This document shows positions 41,014 to 49,542 of a DNA stretch of 64,000 nt, piece by piece (positions within the stretch are counted from its first letter, which is position 1; the number at the start of each line of letters is the position of its first letter). The notes under the pieces were generated by a model. It was not told where the DNA came from, searched no databases, and saw only the letters and a program-made list of their open reading frames with translations. Both the position numbers and the translations under genes were made by a program. This DNA is from JAPUDQ01 sp964573015. GTDB taxonomy: Bacteria > Patescibacteriota > Saccharimonadia > Saccharimonadales > Saccharimonadaceae. The stretch covers positions 1 to 64,000 of the forward strand of contig CAZNHZ010000001.1 of the NCBI GenBank assembly GCA_964573015.1, in the 5' to 3' direction.

Positions 41014-42099
41014 ATGAGTGAAGCATTTGCCAGCATCCTGACTGAGGGCACGCGAAACTCACTTGGTCGAGTTGACGAGGTTATTGAAACTGTTCTTGCA
41101 GACAAGAGTCGACTTGAGGAGCTATATCAGTGCTTTTTTCATGATGACATGTGGGCACGAATGCGAGCTGCAGATGCATTTGAAAAAATTTGTCGTACTC
41201 ATCCTGAGTGGATCGTGCCTTACATTGATCGTATTCAGACGGGGCTTCATAGTAGTTCACAGCCTTCGATCCAGTGGCATATTGCGCAGATATATCAACA
41301 GGTTGAGCTGTCACATTCGCAGCGTACAAAAGCAATTGAATGGTTATATAATTGCGTTGCGACAACAGATGTTGATTGGATAGTATCTGCCAATGTTATG
41401 GAGGCCCTCGTATACTTTGCTCACAAAAATCTTACCAACAAATCAAAAGTTTTGAGAATTCTCGCTGTACAGTCGCATCATCACTCAAAAGCCGTTGTTC
41501 GTAAATCCGCTAAATTACTCGAGACATTGATGATGACTGATTTTGATTGGTTAAATGTTCCGGCAGAAATTGCAGCTAGGCGGTTGCTTGGGTGTGAACT
41601 CGTGCGGGAGCTTGATGGGCAGATGCTTCGAGTAAAGATAGTCGAGACCGAAGCTTACGATCAATCTGACGAAGCGAGTCATACATTTCGCGGTCGCACC
41701 AAACGAAATGAAGCTATGTTTCGCAGCGCCGGTCATATGTATGTTTATTTTACCTATGGTATGCATTATTGTTGCAATGTTGTGTGCGGCGAGGAGGGTA
41801 TCGGATCAGGCGTACTGATACGTGCGGTTGAACCGCTTGAAGGTATGGAAATAATTGAACAGCGTCGCGGCATGAAGGGTGTCAATGTGACGAATGGTCC
41901 TGGCAAAGTTTGTGCAGCACTCGGTATCGATTTGTTGCTAACTGGTCATGATCTCGCGCATTCACCGCTTCAGCTCGTGCGGCGACCAGAGCTGGCGAGC
42001 GATATGATTGTCACTGGAGTACGAATCGGTATATCGCGGGCGGTTCATCACCTGCGCAGGTTTTATCTGCGCGGCAATCGATATGTATCACAAAAATAA
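41014..42099 (+). CDS. HEAT-repeat protein fused to 3-methyladenine DNA glycosylase (AAG/MPG family)
   Basis: 361 aa. Residues about 20-172 are all-helical with HEAT-like pairs (DDMWARMRAADAFEKI, PSIQWHIAQIYQQVEL, VDWIVSANVMEALVYF). Residues 176-361 are a full AAG-type glycosylase: AARRLLGCELVREL, VETEAYDQSDEASHTFRGRT (catalytic Glu in ETEAY, 211-215), MYVYFTYGMHYCCNVV, VLIRAVEP and NGPGKVCAALGI. The enzyme removes alkylated purines. Normal AAG proteins are 180-300 aa with no HEAT part; HEAT repeats are the DNA-binding scaffold of the unrelated AlkD glycosylases. No clear ribosome binding site. Confidence 0.88.
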   Translation: MSEAFASILTEGTRNSLGRVDEVIETVLADKSRLEELYQCFFHDDMWARMRAADAFEKICRTHPEWIVPYIDRIQTGLHSSSQPSIQWHIAQIYQQVELSHSQRTKAIEWLYNCVATTDVDWIVSANVMEALVYFAHKNLTNKSKVLRILAVQSHHHSKAVVRKSAKLLETLMMTDFDWLNVPAEIAARRLLGCELVRELDGQMLRVKIVETEAYDQSDEASHTFRGRTKRNEAMFRSAGHMYVYFTYGMHYCCNVVCGEEGIGSGVLIRAVEPLEGMEIIEQRRGMKGVNVTNGPGKVCAALGIDLLLTGHDLAHSPLQLVRRPELASDMIVTGVRIGISRAVHHLRRFYLRGNRYVSQK

Positions 42100-42258
42100 T
42101 CGGCGCACGAAAAGCTTGAAATAATCCCGCAGCGAGCTAACCCACCCTTTGACCGTGGCGTCACGCCAGGTTGGCAGCGCAATCGCTAGGTGAAATAATT
42201 TGGCAGCTTTCGTTGTATTACATATACAAACATGTTTAATATAAAGGAGTTTTGCATT

Positions 42259-42694
42259 ATGAAAAAACTATAGTAGTCAGCGCAGCTGTATTGGCTGTCG
42301 CTGGAGTTGTCGATTTCGCCGGCTTTAGCGCCTCGGCCATAAACGGCCAAGGTAATCAATTCGGTCAAGATACGGGTCAGGGTAACGGTCGCGGCTATCA
42401 AGCATTGCTTGAGTCACGTGCCGGCGTCGTCGGCATGACGGCCGATCAGCTCAAGACAACTCTGAAAACCAAGACGATGTCGCAGATTGCCAAAGAGCGA
42501 GGCATGAGTGAGAAACGTTTCGCGCCAAGATGACCGAAGCTGCCAAGGCTCGCTGGGAGGCACGAGGTCTCAGCAGCGAGGAGATCGCCAAGCGAATCGC
42601 CGATCGATACGCTTGCCATGCAGCCAACGCTTCTGATCATGAATGGGGCAGCGGCGACTGCAATCATCAGGGTGGCTACGGACGAAATAGTTAG
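42259..42694 (+). pseudogene. Secreted DUF2680-like protein gene with two frameshifts
   Basis: AAAGGAG precedes an ATG at 42259 followed by six As and then a stop; one more A would give MKKTIVVSAAVLAVAGVV, a signal peptide. The frame then runs through GYQALLESRAGVVGMTADQL and MSQIAKERGMSE, shifts again near 42520, and continues as KMTEAAKARWEARGLSSEEI to a His/Cys/Gly-rich end (CHAANASDHEWGSGDCNHQG). The repaired protein would be about 140 aa, similar to secreted metal-binding-like proteins common in Patescibacteria. Homopolymer errors in sequencing are an alternative. Confidence 0.65.
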
Positions 42695-42773
42695 ATTTAG
42701 AAGCTGCAAATAGTACGGCTACCCGGTGTCGGCATCTGGTAGCTTGTTTATGCTTTTGTGATAGACTGGTAGT

Positions 42774-43187
42774 ATGAAAAAAGCTTACTTTGCAGCCCTT
42801 TTTTACACGGTTTTAGGACTCAGTGCCGGTGTGTTTTATCGCGAGATGACACGGGACTTTGATGGCGTGACGCAATTATCGGTACTGCACACTCATCTCT
42901 TGGCGCTCGGCATGTTGTTTTGGCTAATTGTACTCGGACTTGCAAAGTTATTTCCGGAGCTTGCAAATCGCAAATCATTTAGATTGTTTTATTGGCATTA
43001 CAACTCAGGATTACTGCTCAACGTCATTACTATGACGGTCATCGGTGTTGGCCAAACGCAAGGACATGAGCCCTCCGGCATGCTGGTAGGCATCTCAGGC
43101 ATCGGTCATATTCTGATTGCTGCCGGACTCGGCATGCTGTTTTATGCTCTGCATAAAGTCATAGCTGTTGATACAATCAAAAATTAG
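42774..43187 (+). CDS. DUF2871 membrane protein
   Basis: 137 aa, four membrane helices (about 4-22, 36-58, 72-94, 103-128). TQLSVLHTHLLALGMLFWLI with conserved histidines and YWHYNSGLL match DUF2871, a family of unknown function whose conserved His residues might bind haem or metal (inference). TAGACT ends 6 nt before the ATG: leaderless. Confidence 0.8.
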   Translation: MKKAYFAALFYTVLGLSAGVFYREMTRDFDGVTQLSVLHTHLLALGMLFWLIVLGLAKLFPELANRKSFRLFYWHYNSGLLLNVITMTVIGVGQTQGHEPSGMLVGISGIGHILIAAGLGMLFYALHKVIAVDTIKN

Positions 43188-43446
43188 TAACTGGCACAGC
43201 TTCAGATATATTAACTATCTAAAAGATAGGATCATTTTGGCAGCGATCTTATTTGGTTTTGAATTGTGATTTTTGCACATAACGCAACAAGATGCCAGAA
43301 TTAATTTTATTCTAAAATAGGTTTGTTTTCGCCGGCGAGATGTCTTGTCGTAGACTACGAGACAACGAAAAATGATAATGTATTCCAGCTCACATACTTT
43401 GTGTTGCAATAAGGCTATACTATTGCTACATAACTAGGAGGGATGT
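43188..43446. other. Non-coding stretch
   Basis: 259 bp with no supported gene. TAACTATCT/AAGATAGGAT near 43209-43229 is a weak inverted repeat that could end the DUF2871 transcript. TATACT near 43418 is the promoter of the next gene. Confidence 0.4.
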
Positions 43447-43614
43447 ATGGAACCAACACAAGACAATATGCAAAATGATGCAAGCCAACACGATATGGCT
43501 CCGCAGAGCGGCGGATCATGTAAGTGTTGCAAATGTTGCACCTGCACCGATGGGTGTGATTGTGCTGGCGAGGGTGCATCATCTGACCGCCAAGCTGAAT
43601 TTCCTCAGCCGTAA
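43447..43614 (+). CDS. Metallothionein-like cysteine-rich peptide
   Basis: 55 aa. The centre CKCCKCCTCTDGCDC carries eight cysteines in fifteen residues, in CxC and CC patterns as in metallothioneins, flanked by Gln/Asp-rich ends. It probably binds Zn, Cu or Cd in the cytoplasm. A strong AGGAGGG lies 5 nt before the ATG and a terminator follows at 43632, so it is a stand-alone transcript. No known metallothionein family is matched with certainty. Confidence 0.8.
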   Translation: MEPTQDNMQNDASQHDMAPQSGGSCKCCKCCTCTDGCDCAGEGASSDRQAEFPQP

Positions 43615-43631
43615 GACGACTGAAAGTCTAT

Positions 43632-43657
43632 AAACCCCGCGGTTGAAGCGGGGTTTT
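43632..43657 (+). terminator. Intrinsic terminator of the metallothionein-like gene
   Basis: AACCCCGC, 7-nt loop, GCGGGGTT, TT. Confidence 0.85.
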
Positions 43658-43742
43658 ATGTTGGAGTACAAAAAGTAAGCGCGATTACATATCTTTTGCT
43701 TTCAAAGTAATAAGATAAAGAATAGCGAGGTCAAGGAGGTAT

Positions 43743-43979
43743 ATGCCATACGCATCAGCTAACGAGCTGCCGGACAGTGTCAAACGAGTGCTGCCGACGC
43801 ATGCGCAACACATGTACAAAGAGGCATTTAATTCGGCTTATAACGAGTATAAAAATGCCATAGATCGTGATGGGAGCGAGGATCGTGAAACCGTTGCCCA
43901 TAAAGTAGCCTGGTCAGCTGTCAAAAATAAATATGAAAAAGGTCATGATGACAAATGGCATCGAAAGGACGGCGAGTGA
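43743..43979 (+). CDS. chaB: ChaB family protein
   Basis: 78 aa. LPDSVKRVLPTHAQHMYKEA, FNSAYNEYK and AHKVAWSAVKNKYEKG are the ChaB pattern. Named from a proposed link with the ChaA cation antiporter in E. coli, its real function is unsettled. Strong AAGGAGG site. Its stop codon overlaps the GTG start of the DUF488 gene. Confidence 0.9.
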   Translation: MPYASANELPDSVKRVLPTHAQHMYKEAFNSAYNEYKNAIDRDGSEDRETVAHKVAWSAVKNKYEKGHDDKWHRKDGE

Positions 43980-44500
43980 AATTATTTACTATCGGACATT
44001 CTGCCCGGGCTGCCGATGAGTTTGTCGCTATGCTAAAAGCGCATGGTGTCCGGCAGCTTATCGATGTGCGTAGTATGCCGATGTCACGTTTTGCGCGGCA
44101 GTTTAACCACGACACTCTAGAAAAATCACTGCAAAAACACCGCATAGTTTATCAACATTTGAAAATTCTCGGCGGACTGCGTCCGACCAGCAAAGCTTCG
44201 ATCAATACTGCCTGGCGCAACAAAAGTTTTCGCGGCTACGCCGATTATATGCAGACAGATGAATTTGCAAAAGGCATTGACCAGCTGGAGGAGATCGCTC
44301 GTAATGCGCCGACCGCAATCATGTGCGCTGAGGCTGTACCCTGGCGGTGTCATAGAAGAATGGTTGGTGACGCCATGTTGGTGCGGGGCTGGGAAGTAAT
44401 CGATATATTTGATCGGAAAAAAACCGAGCCGGAGCATTTGACAGCGTTTGCGGTCGTGAATGGTGACGCCATCACTTATACGGCAAAAAGTAGTGCCTAA
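43976..44500 (+). CDS. DUF488 family protein
   Basis: 174 aa from the GTG at 43976 (overlap of 4 bp with chaB); an ATG at 43955 in the same frame would add seven residues inside chaB. KLFTIGHSARAADEFVAML, LIDVRSMPMSRF, and MCAEAVPWRCHRRMVGDAML match DUF488, proteins with a conserved Cys/His pair and unknown activity. Often co-located with stress or DNA-repair genes. Confidence 0.88.
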   Translation: MKLFTIGHSARAADEFVAMLKAHGVRQLIDVRSMPMSRFARQFNHDTLEKSLQKHRIVYQHLKILGGLRPTSKASINTAWRNKSFRGYADYMQTDEFAKGIDQLEEIARNAPTAIMCAEAVPWRCHRRMVGDAMLVRGWEVIDIFDRKKTEPEHLTAFAVVNGDAITYTAKSSA

Positions 44501-44511
44501 GAGGATGTGCG

Positions 44512-44791
44512 ATGAGCCGACATAATCAACATGACATGCAAGACCCCGCTAAACAATTCCCAAAAATAAGCCCGCCCAAACAATCGCAGCCGAAACCCGG
44601 TCTGTACACCACTGCAGCCAAGCCACGGACAATCACAAGAAAAGTTAGTAAAGTTTGGACAAGACACCCCTCTTGGTAGGGCGGGGCAGCCGGCGAAACT
44701 AGCGCCATTCTATGTATTTTTAGCAAACCAAGAGTCGAGTTTTATAACAGGTGAAATAATAGGAGCTACCGGCGGCAAGCCGATCTCATAA
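44512..44791 (+). pseudogene. Short-chain dehydrogenase gene with large internal deletion
   Basis: The 5' end (MSRHNQHDMQDPAKQFPKIS) matches the Gln/Pro-rich N-terminus of YghA/GSP39-type oxidoreductases. The 3' end, in another frame, reads EKLVKFGQDTPLGRAGQP, LAPFYVFLANQESSFITGE then IIGATGGKPIS, their C-terminus. About 190 residues including the NAD-binding and catalytic YxxxK parts are missing. The first frame stops at a TAG (44678) after 55 codons. Confidence 0.8.
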
Positions 44792-44800
44792 AGGAGTAAT

Positions 44801-45196
44801 ATGAAAGGTTTTCATGTCAATATAGAAGATGCGACGATCCGCAACAAATCATTTCGTAAAGTTGTCCGTACACAGCACTACATGCAGCTGGTGTATATGT
44901 ATCTCAAACCAAAAGAATCTATCGGTATGGAAACTCATGGCAACGACCAATTCTTTCGGTTTGAGAAAGGCGAGGGAGAGGTGGTGATCGATGGCAACAA
45001 GTATAAAGTAGGTGACGGCAGCGGTGTCATTGTGCCGTCAGGTTCCATGCATAATGTGACAAATACGTCGGCTACCGAAGGATTGCACCTCTACACTATT
45101 TACGCGATGCCGCATCATCATAAAGATGTGCACCATAAGACCAAAGCCGCCGCGATCAAGAGCTCAGAAGAGTACGACGGCAAAACTAGTGAATAG
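44801..45196 (+). CDS. Cupin-domain protein
   Basis: 131 aa. One cupin beta-barrel: SIGMETHGNDQFFRFEKGEG (first motif with His, Glu-type positions) and VIVPSGSMHNVTNT (second motif with His). Such small cupins bind a metal and often act as isomerases or in stress responses; the substrate is unknown. The C-terminal HHHKDVHHK stretch may also bind metal. AAAGGAG before the ATG. Confidence 0.85.
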   Translation: MKGFHVNIEDATIRNKSFRKVVRTQHYMQLVYMYLKPKESIGMETHGNDQFFRFEKGEGEVVIDGNKYKVGDGSGVIVPSGSMHNVTNTSATEGLHLYTIYAMPHHHKDVHHKTKAAAIKSSEEYDGKTSE

Positions 45197-45275
45197 CCTA
45201 AGTGATTTTGGCTGATATTTTCAATAAATTTTCTATCTATATAGGCAGCACTGTCATGCGTTATACTAAAATATA

Positions 45276-46322
45276 ATGAAGCACATGCTGCACACTCACC
45301 ACCCGTTTAGGATTTTCTTTGTTTCAGCTTTTATAACGACGGCTAGCTTAGTGGCCGTTTATGGCTACCTCGGCGGCAAGGCTTTATTTTTGACGATCGT
45401 CCTGATGTTGGTCGAGCTGACATTTAGCTTTGATAATGCAATTATCAATGCCAGAGTGCTCGCGACCATGAGTCGATTTTGGCAGCAAATGTTTATGACG
45501 GTCGGTATCGTCATAGCCGTGTTTGGGATGAGACTGGTGTTTCCGATTGTACTGGTTATGGTCACTACCGGTCTTAGCGCGGGTAACGTCGTAGACTTGG
45601 CTCTACACAGTCCAGATCGCTACGCGCAGGAGCTACATAAAGCACACCCTACAATCGCTTCGTTTGGCGGGATGTTTTTGCTTATGCTGAGCCTAAGCTT
45701 CTTTTTTGACCCTGGCCGCAAAGTGCTCTGGATAAATATCATCGAACGTCCGTTGCAGCGCATGGGCAAATGGTGGGTATATACCAGTATTGCGTTTTTT
45801 GTATTGTTTGTGTTGGCATTTTTGCCATGGAATCACTACCAGGACGAAACGTTGTTTGCTGGCAGTATCGGTATCGTGTTGTCGTTGCTGCTACACAAGA
45901 TTAGCGATAACTTTAGTGTAACGCAGGAGAGCGATAAGCCTCTCAAACACTCGACGTTGGCGGGATTTATGTCATTTTTGTACCTGCAGGTACTTGATGC
46001 TAGTTTTAGTTTTGACGGTGTCTTGGGAGCATTTGCAGTTACAAAAGACGTGATATTGATTGCTATTGGTCTGGGAATCGGTGCCTTGTGGGTGCGTTCG
46101 CTTACGCTATTTATGGTGCGGCGCAAAACGCTTAGCACCTATCGGTACCTCGAACACGGCGCACATTATACTATCGGAGTATTGGCATTTGTGCTGCTGG
46201 CCGGGCTTTTCTTTGACATACCGGAGGCAATTGCCGGCTTCGGCGGTCTGCTGATTGTCGGCGCGTCGATTATTAGCTCGATAATGTTTTCGAAAGGAGC
46301 AAACTATGGAACATCTCATTAG
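45276..46322 (+). CDS. TerC/DUF475 family integral membrane protein
   Basis: 348 aa (or 345 from the ATG at 45285). About nine membrane helices with paired acidic motifs ELTFSFDNAIINARV and LDASFSFDGVLGAFAV, characteristic of TerC-type proteins that are thought to export metal ions such as Mn. Two starts are possible: TATACT 8 nt before 45276, or TATAAT 7 nt before 45285. The end overlaps the PAP2 gene by 17 bp. Confidence 0.88.
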   Translation: MKHMLHTHHPFRIFFVSAFITTASLVAVYGYLGGKALFLTIVLMLVELTFSFDNAIINARVLATMSRFWQQMFMTVGIVIAVFGMRLVFPIVLVMVTTGLSAGNVVDLALHSPDRYAQELHKAHPTIASFGGMFLLMLSLSFFFDPGRKVLWINIIERPLQRMGKWWVYTSIAFFVLFVLAFLPWNHYQDETLFAGSIGIVLSLLLHKISDNFSVTQESDKPLKHSTLAGFMSFLYLQVLDASFSFDGVLGAFAVTKDVILIAIGLGIGALWVRSLTLFMVRRKTLSTYRYLEHGAHYTIGVLAFVLLAGLFFDIPEAIAGFGGLLIVGASIISSIMFSKGANYGTSH

Positions 46323-46776
46323 GGCGGCAGCCGATGGCTTATTGTTGGTGATTTTGGCAGTTTCGGGAGCAGCTGGCGGTTATTCGGTTGTGATGCGGCA
46401 ACGAGCAGTTAGACAAATTGCGCCCGTAGCTATAATGGCCGCTATGACTTCTTTGCTGGTGGCAAAACTTGTCAGTTTGGTGTATCAGCCGCATGCGGTT
46501 CGACCATATGTCGAAAAAGGTCTCGAGGCCGGCGCGGCATATATTGACAACCCCGGCTTTCCGTCAGATCATGCTTTGCTTGCGACTGTTGTCGTCGTAT
46601 TGCTCTATATGGTGACGCCATACAAAAAGCTGGCGCTGTTTCTCGCCGGCTTAATTATTCTCATGTCGATAGCTCGGGTGCTGGCACTTGTGCATACTCC
46701 GGAAGATGTGATAGGCGGTATTGTGATTGGCTGCGTGGGGGCGGTGTGGTACCGTCAATTACCAAAAGCACGTTAA
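46306..46776 (+). CDS. PAP2-family membrane phosphatase
   Basis: 156 aa, five membrane helices. Active-site pattern: K-x-x-x-x-x-x-RP in AKLVSLVYQPHAVRP, PSDH in NPGFPSDHA (normally PSGH), and ARVLALVHTPEDV for SRxxxxxHxxxD. Probably a lipid phosphatase, for example on undecaprenyl pyrophosphate or phosphatidic acid. AAAGGAG site inside the preceding gene; translationally coupled to it. Confidence 0.85.
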   Translation: MEHLIRAAADGLLLVILAVSGAAGGYSVVMRQRAVRQIAPVAIMAAMTSLLVAKLVSLVYQPHAVRPYVEKGLEAGAAYIDNPGFPSDHALLATVVVVLLYMVTPYKKLALFLAGLIILMSIARVLALVHTPEDVIGGIVIGCVGAVWYRQLPKAR

Positions 46777-46838
46777 ATACAATTAGTTTGTAAAATAATC
46801 AATAAATATATATAATCAGAATAAATAAGAGGAGACCT

Positions 46839-47315
46839 ATGGAAGTTCGCCGTTATATTGAGTATATAGACACATCGCCATCACAGATTATATCAGTGGC
46901 TGTAATTGGGGTTGCGACAGGTGTGCTGTGGGCGGCACTTACGATTATTTTGCAAAAATTTCTGCTTGAGCCGGTTTTTTGTCAGGTTGCCATCACTACT
47001 TATTGTAAAAACGTACCGACGATCGGTGTCACGATGAGTACGATCGTGGTTCATATCGCTGGCTTGGCTGCGTTGGCACGCATGGGAGTCTTGCGGCCGC
47101 TGCTAGTGGTGCTGGCAGCTGTTGTTACTTTGGTTGGCTTACCGTTTTGGGTGAGCAATCAGCCTTGGTGGCTGGAATTGCTATACACCGGTATTATCAC
47201 TGGTCTGGCTTATGTGTACTATGCTTGGGTGAATCGTCTGGCGGTTTTTCCGGTGGCCCTTGTGCTGACGGTTGTGAGTGTGATTGTGGCGCGTCTTTTG
47301 CTTGCAAACTGGTAG
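46839..47315 (+). CDS. Four-helix membrane protein of unknown function
   Basis: 158 aa with four hydrophobic stretches (about 17-40, 57-80, 85-103, 110-155). MEVRRYIEYIDTSPSQIISV at the N-terminus; no known motif. AGAGGAGA ribosome binding site and TATAAT near 46814. It lies between a lipid phosphatase and rmuC but is transcribed from its own promoter. Confidence 0.7.
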   Translation: MEVRRYIEYIDTSPSQIISVAVIGVATGVLWAALTIILQKFLLEPVFCQVAITTYCKNVPTIGVTMSTIVVHIAGLAALARMGVLRPLLVVLAAVVTLVGLPFWVSNQPWWLELLYTGIITGLAYVYYAWVNRLAVFPVALVLTVVSVIVARLLLANW

Positions 47316-47333
47316 ACGTCGTATACTACTGGT

Positions 47334-48407
47334 ATGGATATTACGTTTGTGCTTGCTGCGATGGTGGTCGGACTTACGATTGTAGTCGTCATATTGCTTA
47401 CGCGTAAATCAGGAGACAGCCAAAGCTCACTGCTGATCAAACAAGACATTACCGAAGTCAGCCGGGCGGTTGAGCAGCTCAAAGATAGTTTGCAGTCAAC
47501 TGTAGCTGATCGGCTAGACAAGTCTCAAGCACTCATGCAAACCAGTATGCAAAAACAACTGAGTGAGAGCGCCAAACTTGTAGCCGATGTTTCCAGTCGT
47601 CTGGCGCGTCTCGATGAAACAAACCGACGTGTAGTCGATGTAACGACCGAGCTCAAAACATTACAAAACGTGCTGCAAAACCCAAAACAGCGCGGCGGGG
47701 TTGGCGAATATTATCTAGACACCGTACTCGGTAATGTCCTGCCGCCTCGAGTCTACGAGACGCAGTATAAGTTTAAGGACGGCGAGGTCGTCGATGCTAT
47801 TATCAAGCTTGATCGCGGACGTATCATACCGATTGATAGCAAGTTTAGCCTCGAGAATTATAATCGTCTCGTCGATGAAAAAGACAAAACGCGTCGTGAT
47901 GATCTCGCTAAAGTATTTAAAGCCGATGTCAAAAAACGGATTGATGAAACCAGCAAATATATTAGACCAAACGAAAACACACTTGATTACGCGTTTATGT
48001 TTATACCGAGCGAGGCGATTTATTACGATCTGCTGGTAAATGATGTTGGCTCGACCGGTACCAACACTCGCGATCTCATCGAGTATGCTTTTGTTGATCG
48101 TAAAGTAATCATAGTTAGTCCGACGACACTGCTTGCGTATCTTCAGACCGTCATGCAAGGACTCAAGAGTTTACAGATTGAGAGTCAAGCCAAAGATATC
48201 CAAAAACGTGTGGCAGAACTCGGTAAGCATATCGCAGCCCATGAAACTTTTATGCAAAAGCTTGGCAATACGCTGGCGACTACCGTCGGACACTACAACA
48301 ACGCGCATAAATCGCTTGAGCGCATGGACAAAGATGTTATCAAAATCGCCGATACGTCGCCATCGGTTGAGGCACTGTTAATCGATAAGCCTCGCCAGGA
48401 TGACTAG
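47334..48407 (+). CDS. rmuC: DNA recombination protein RmuC homologue
   Basis: 357 aa. One N-terminal membrane helix (about 3-22), coiled coil (45-105), then the RmuC nuclease-like domain: NPKQRGGVGEYYLDTVLGNV, IIPIDSKFSLENYNRL, DYAFMFIPSEAIYYDLL, KVIIVSPTTLLAYL. RmuC limits DNA inversion and short-repeat rearrangement. TATACT ends 6 nt before the ATG: leaderless. Confidence 0.95.
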   Translation: MDITFVLAAMVVGLTIVVVILLTRKSGDSQSSLLIKQDITEVSRAVEQLKDSLQSTVADRLDKSQALMQTSMQKQLSESAKLVADVSSRLARLDETNRRVVDVTTELKTLQNVLQNPKQRGGVGEYYLDTVLGNVLPPRVYETQYKFKDGEVVDAIIKLDRGRIIPIDSKFSLENYNRLVDEKDKTRRDDLAKVFKADVKKRIDETSKYIRPNENTLDYAFMFIPSEAIYYDLLVNDVGSTGTNTRDLIEYAFVDRKVIIVSPTTLLAYLQTVMQGLKSLQIESQAKDIQKRVAELGKHIAAHETFMQKLGNTLATTVGHYNNAHKSLERMDKDVIKIADTSPSVEALLIDKPRQDD

Positions 48408-48414
48408 TTAATAC

Positions 48415-48441
48415 TAAAAACCTCCCGGGTGAGGAGGCTTT
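48415..48441. terminator. Bidirectional intrinsic terminator
   Basis: AAAAACCTCC, 7-nt loop, GGAGGCTTTT between the convergent rmuC and aquaporin genes. Confidence 0.8.
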
Positions 48442-48471
48442 TAGGGTTACAAGGCTGTAGTTTGCAGCTGC

Positions 48472-49386
48472 TTAGTCGCGATCGTTGCGGGCTAAGAGCA
48501 GGTACAAACGGCCGCCGAGACCAGCACCAAGCAGTGTCGCCAAAATAGTTTCGATAGTGAAACGACTTGGAGTGGTTTTTTTCTCGCCGGTTTGCTCGCC
48601 AGTAAGCGGGTTAACATTGCTGGCATCGGTCTCGTTGAGACTCAGAGCGACTGCCGGGTTTAGTGTAGTGCCGGAAAGTTTGGCAATACGAGGCTGATCA
48701 GTCGCGTCCGTAGCGGTTGAAGTGGCATGTGTAGCCGCTTGTTGCAGCAGGTAGCTAGAGAGCAGCAGGCCGACAAAAAGTGCCAAGCCCATACCGACTG
48801 CTTTGTCGGTGTCTGATTGACCGCGACGGACAGCAGCAGCTATACCGAGCATAAATACGGCAGTACCGACTAGCTCGGCGGCAAATAGCCACCAGTCCCA
48901 TTTGGCAAAACTGCCTAGCGAAACGCTGAGCTTGGTTCCGGCAAATGCATTGATTGTCAAGATAGCTGCAATTGCACCGACAAATTGCGCCATCCAGTAA
49001 AACAGCATTTTTGCGGCAGTTATACGACGCATTACAAACCAGCCGAGCGATACAGCTGGGTTAATATGAGCACCAGATATGCCGTAGAACATAGCAACAA
49101 TTACTATGAGTGCGATACCGACAAGAAATGCGTTGCCACCAGTGGCTGCCACCATCATGACAAGCATAAATGAGCCAAGCATTTCGCCGAGGACTTGTGA
49201 TCCGGAGAGATCGTCACTCAGACGGTAGCCTTGACGAGTGACAGACTGTGCGACTGCCGCTCGGGTTTTGACCACCGGTGCTTTTACGGTTGTGGATTTT
49301 TTGGTAGTACGTGCAGCTGCCCCAGACGCTGAACGAGTTGTCTTGGCACTGCGTGCTTTTGACGACGTTTTGGCTTTGGTTGCCAT
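48472..49386 (-). CDS. Aquaporin-type MIP channel with a basic N-terminal extension
   Basis: 304 aa from the ATG at 49386, which has AGGGAG 9 nt upstream; the ATG at 49395 overlaps that site. Residues 1-60 are Lys/Ser/Ala/Thr-rich (KAKTSSKARSAKTTRSASG), unlike normal aquaporins and reminiscent of histone-like tails. The channel has SGAHINPAVSLGWFVMRR (first NPA) and LNPAVALS (second NPA). It should pass water or small solutes. Confidence 0.88.
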   Translation of the reverse strand: MATKAKTSSKARSAKTTRSASGAAARTTKKSTTVKAPVVKTRAAVAQSVTRQGYRLSDDLSGSQVLGEMLGSFMLVMMVAATGGNAFLVGIALIVIVAMFYGISGAHINPAVSLGWFVMRRITAAKMLFYWMAQFVGAIAAILTINAFAGTKLSVSLGSFAKWDWWLFAAELVGTAVFMLGIAAAVRRGQSDTDKAVGMGLALFVGLLLSSYLLQQAATHATSTATDATDQPRIAKLSGTTLNPAVALSLNETDASNVNPLTGEQTGEKKTTPSRFTIETILATLLGAGLGGRLYLLLARNDRD

Positions 49387-49439
49387 AGGTAACATCTCCC
49401 TTACTTAATGTATAACGGTAGTATAGCATAATTTTAGAA

Positions 49440-49492
49440 GGGAGGGGCACGCCCCTCCCAGTCTTACATTGAAGTCAATTCAATGTAAGACT
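49440..49492. repeat. Two adjacent perfect hairpins between divergent genes
   Basis: GGGAGGGGC/GCCCCTCCC (49440-49459, 2-nt loop) followed directly by AGTCTTACATTGAA/TTCAATGTAAGACT (49460-49492, 5-nt loop). The site lies upstream of both neighbouring genes, so it is not an ordinary terminator. Confidence 0.8.
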
Positions 49493-49542
49493 TCCCACCC
49501 CCTAAAGGCTTCGCTAACACTCGCTTGGTGTATACTACATAC

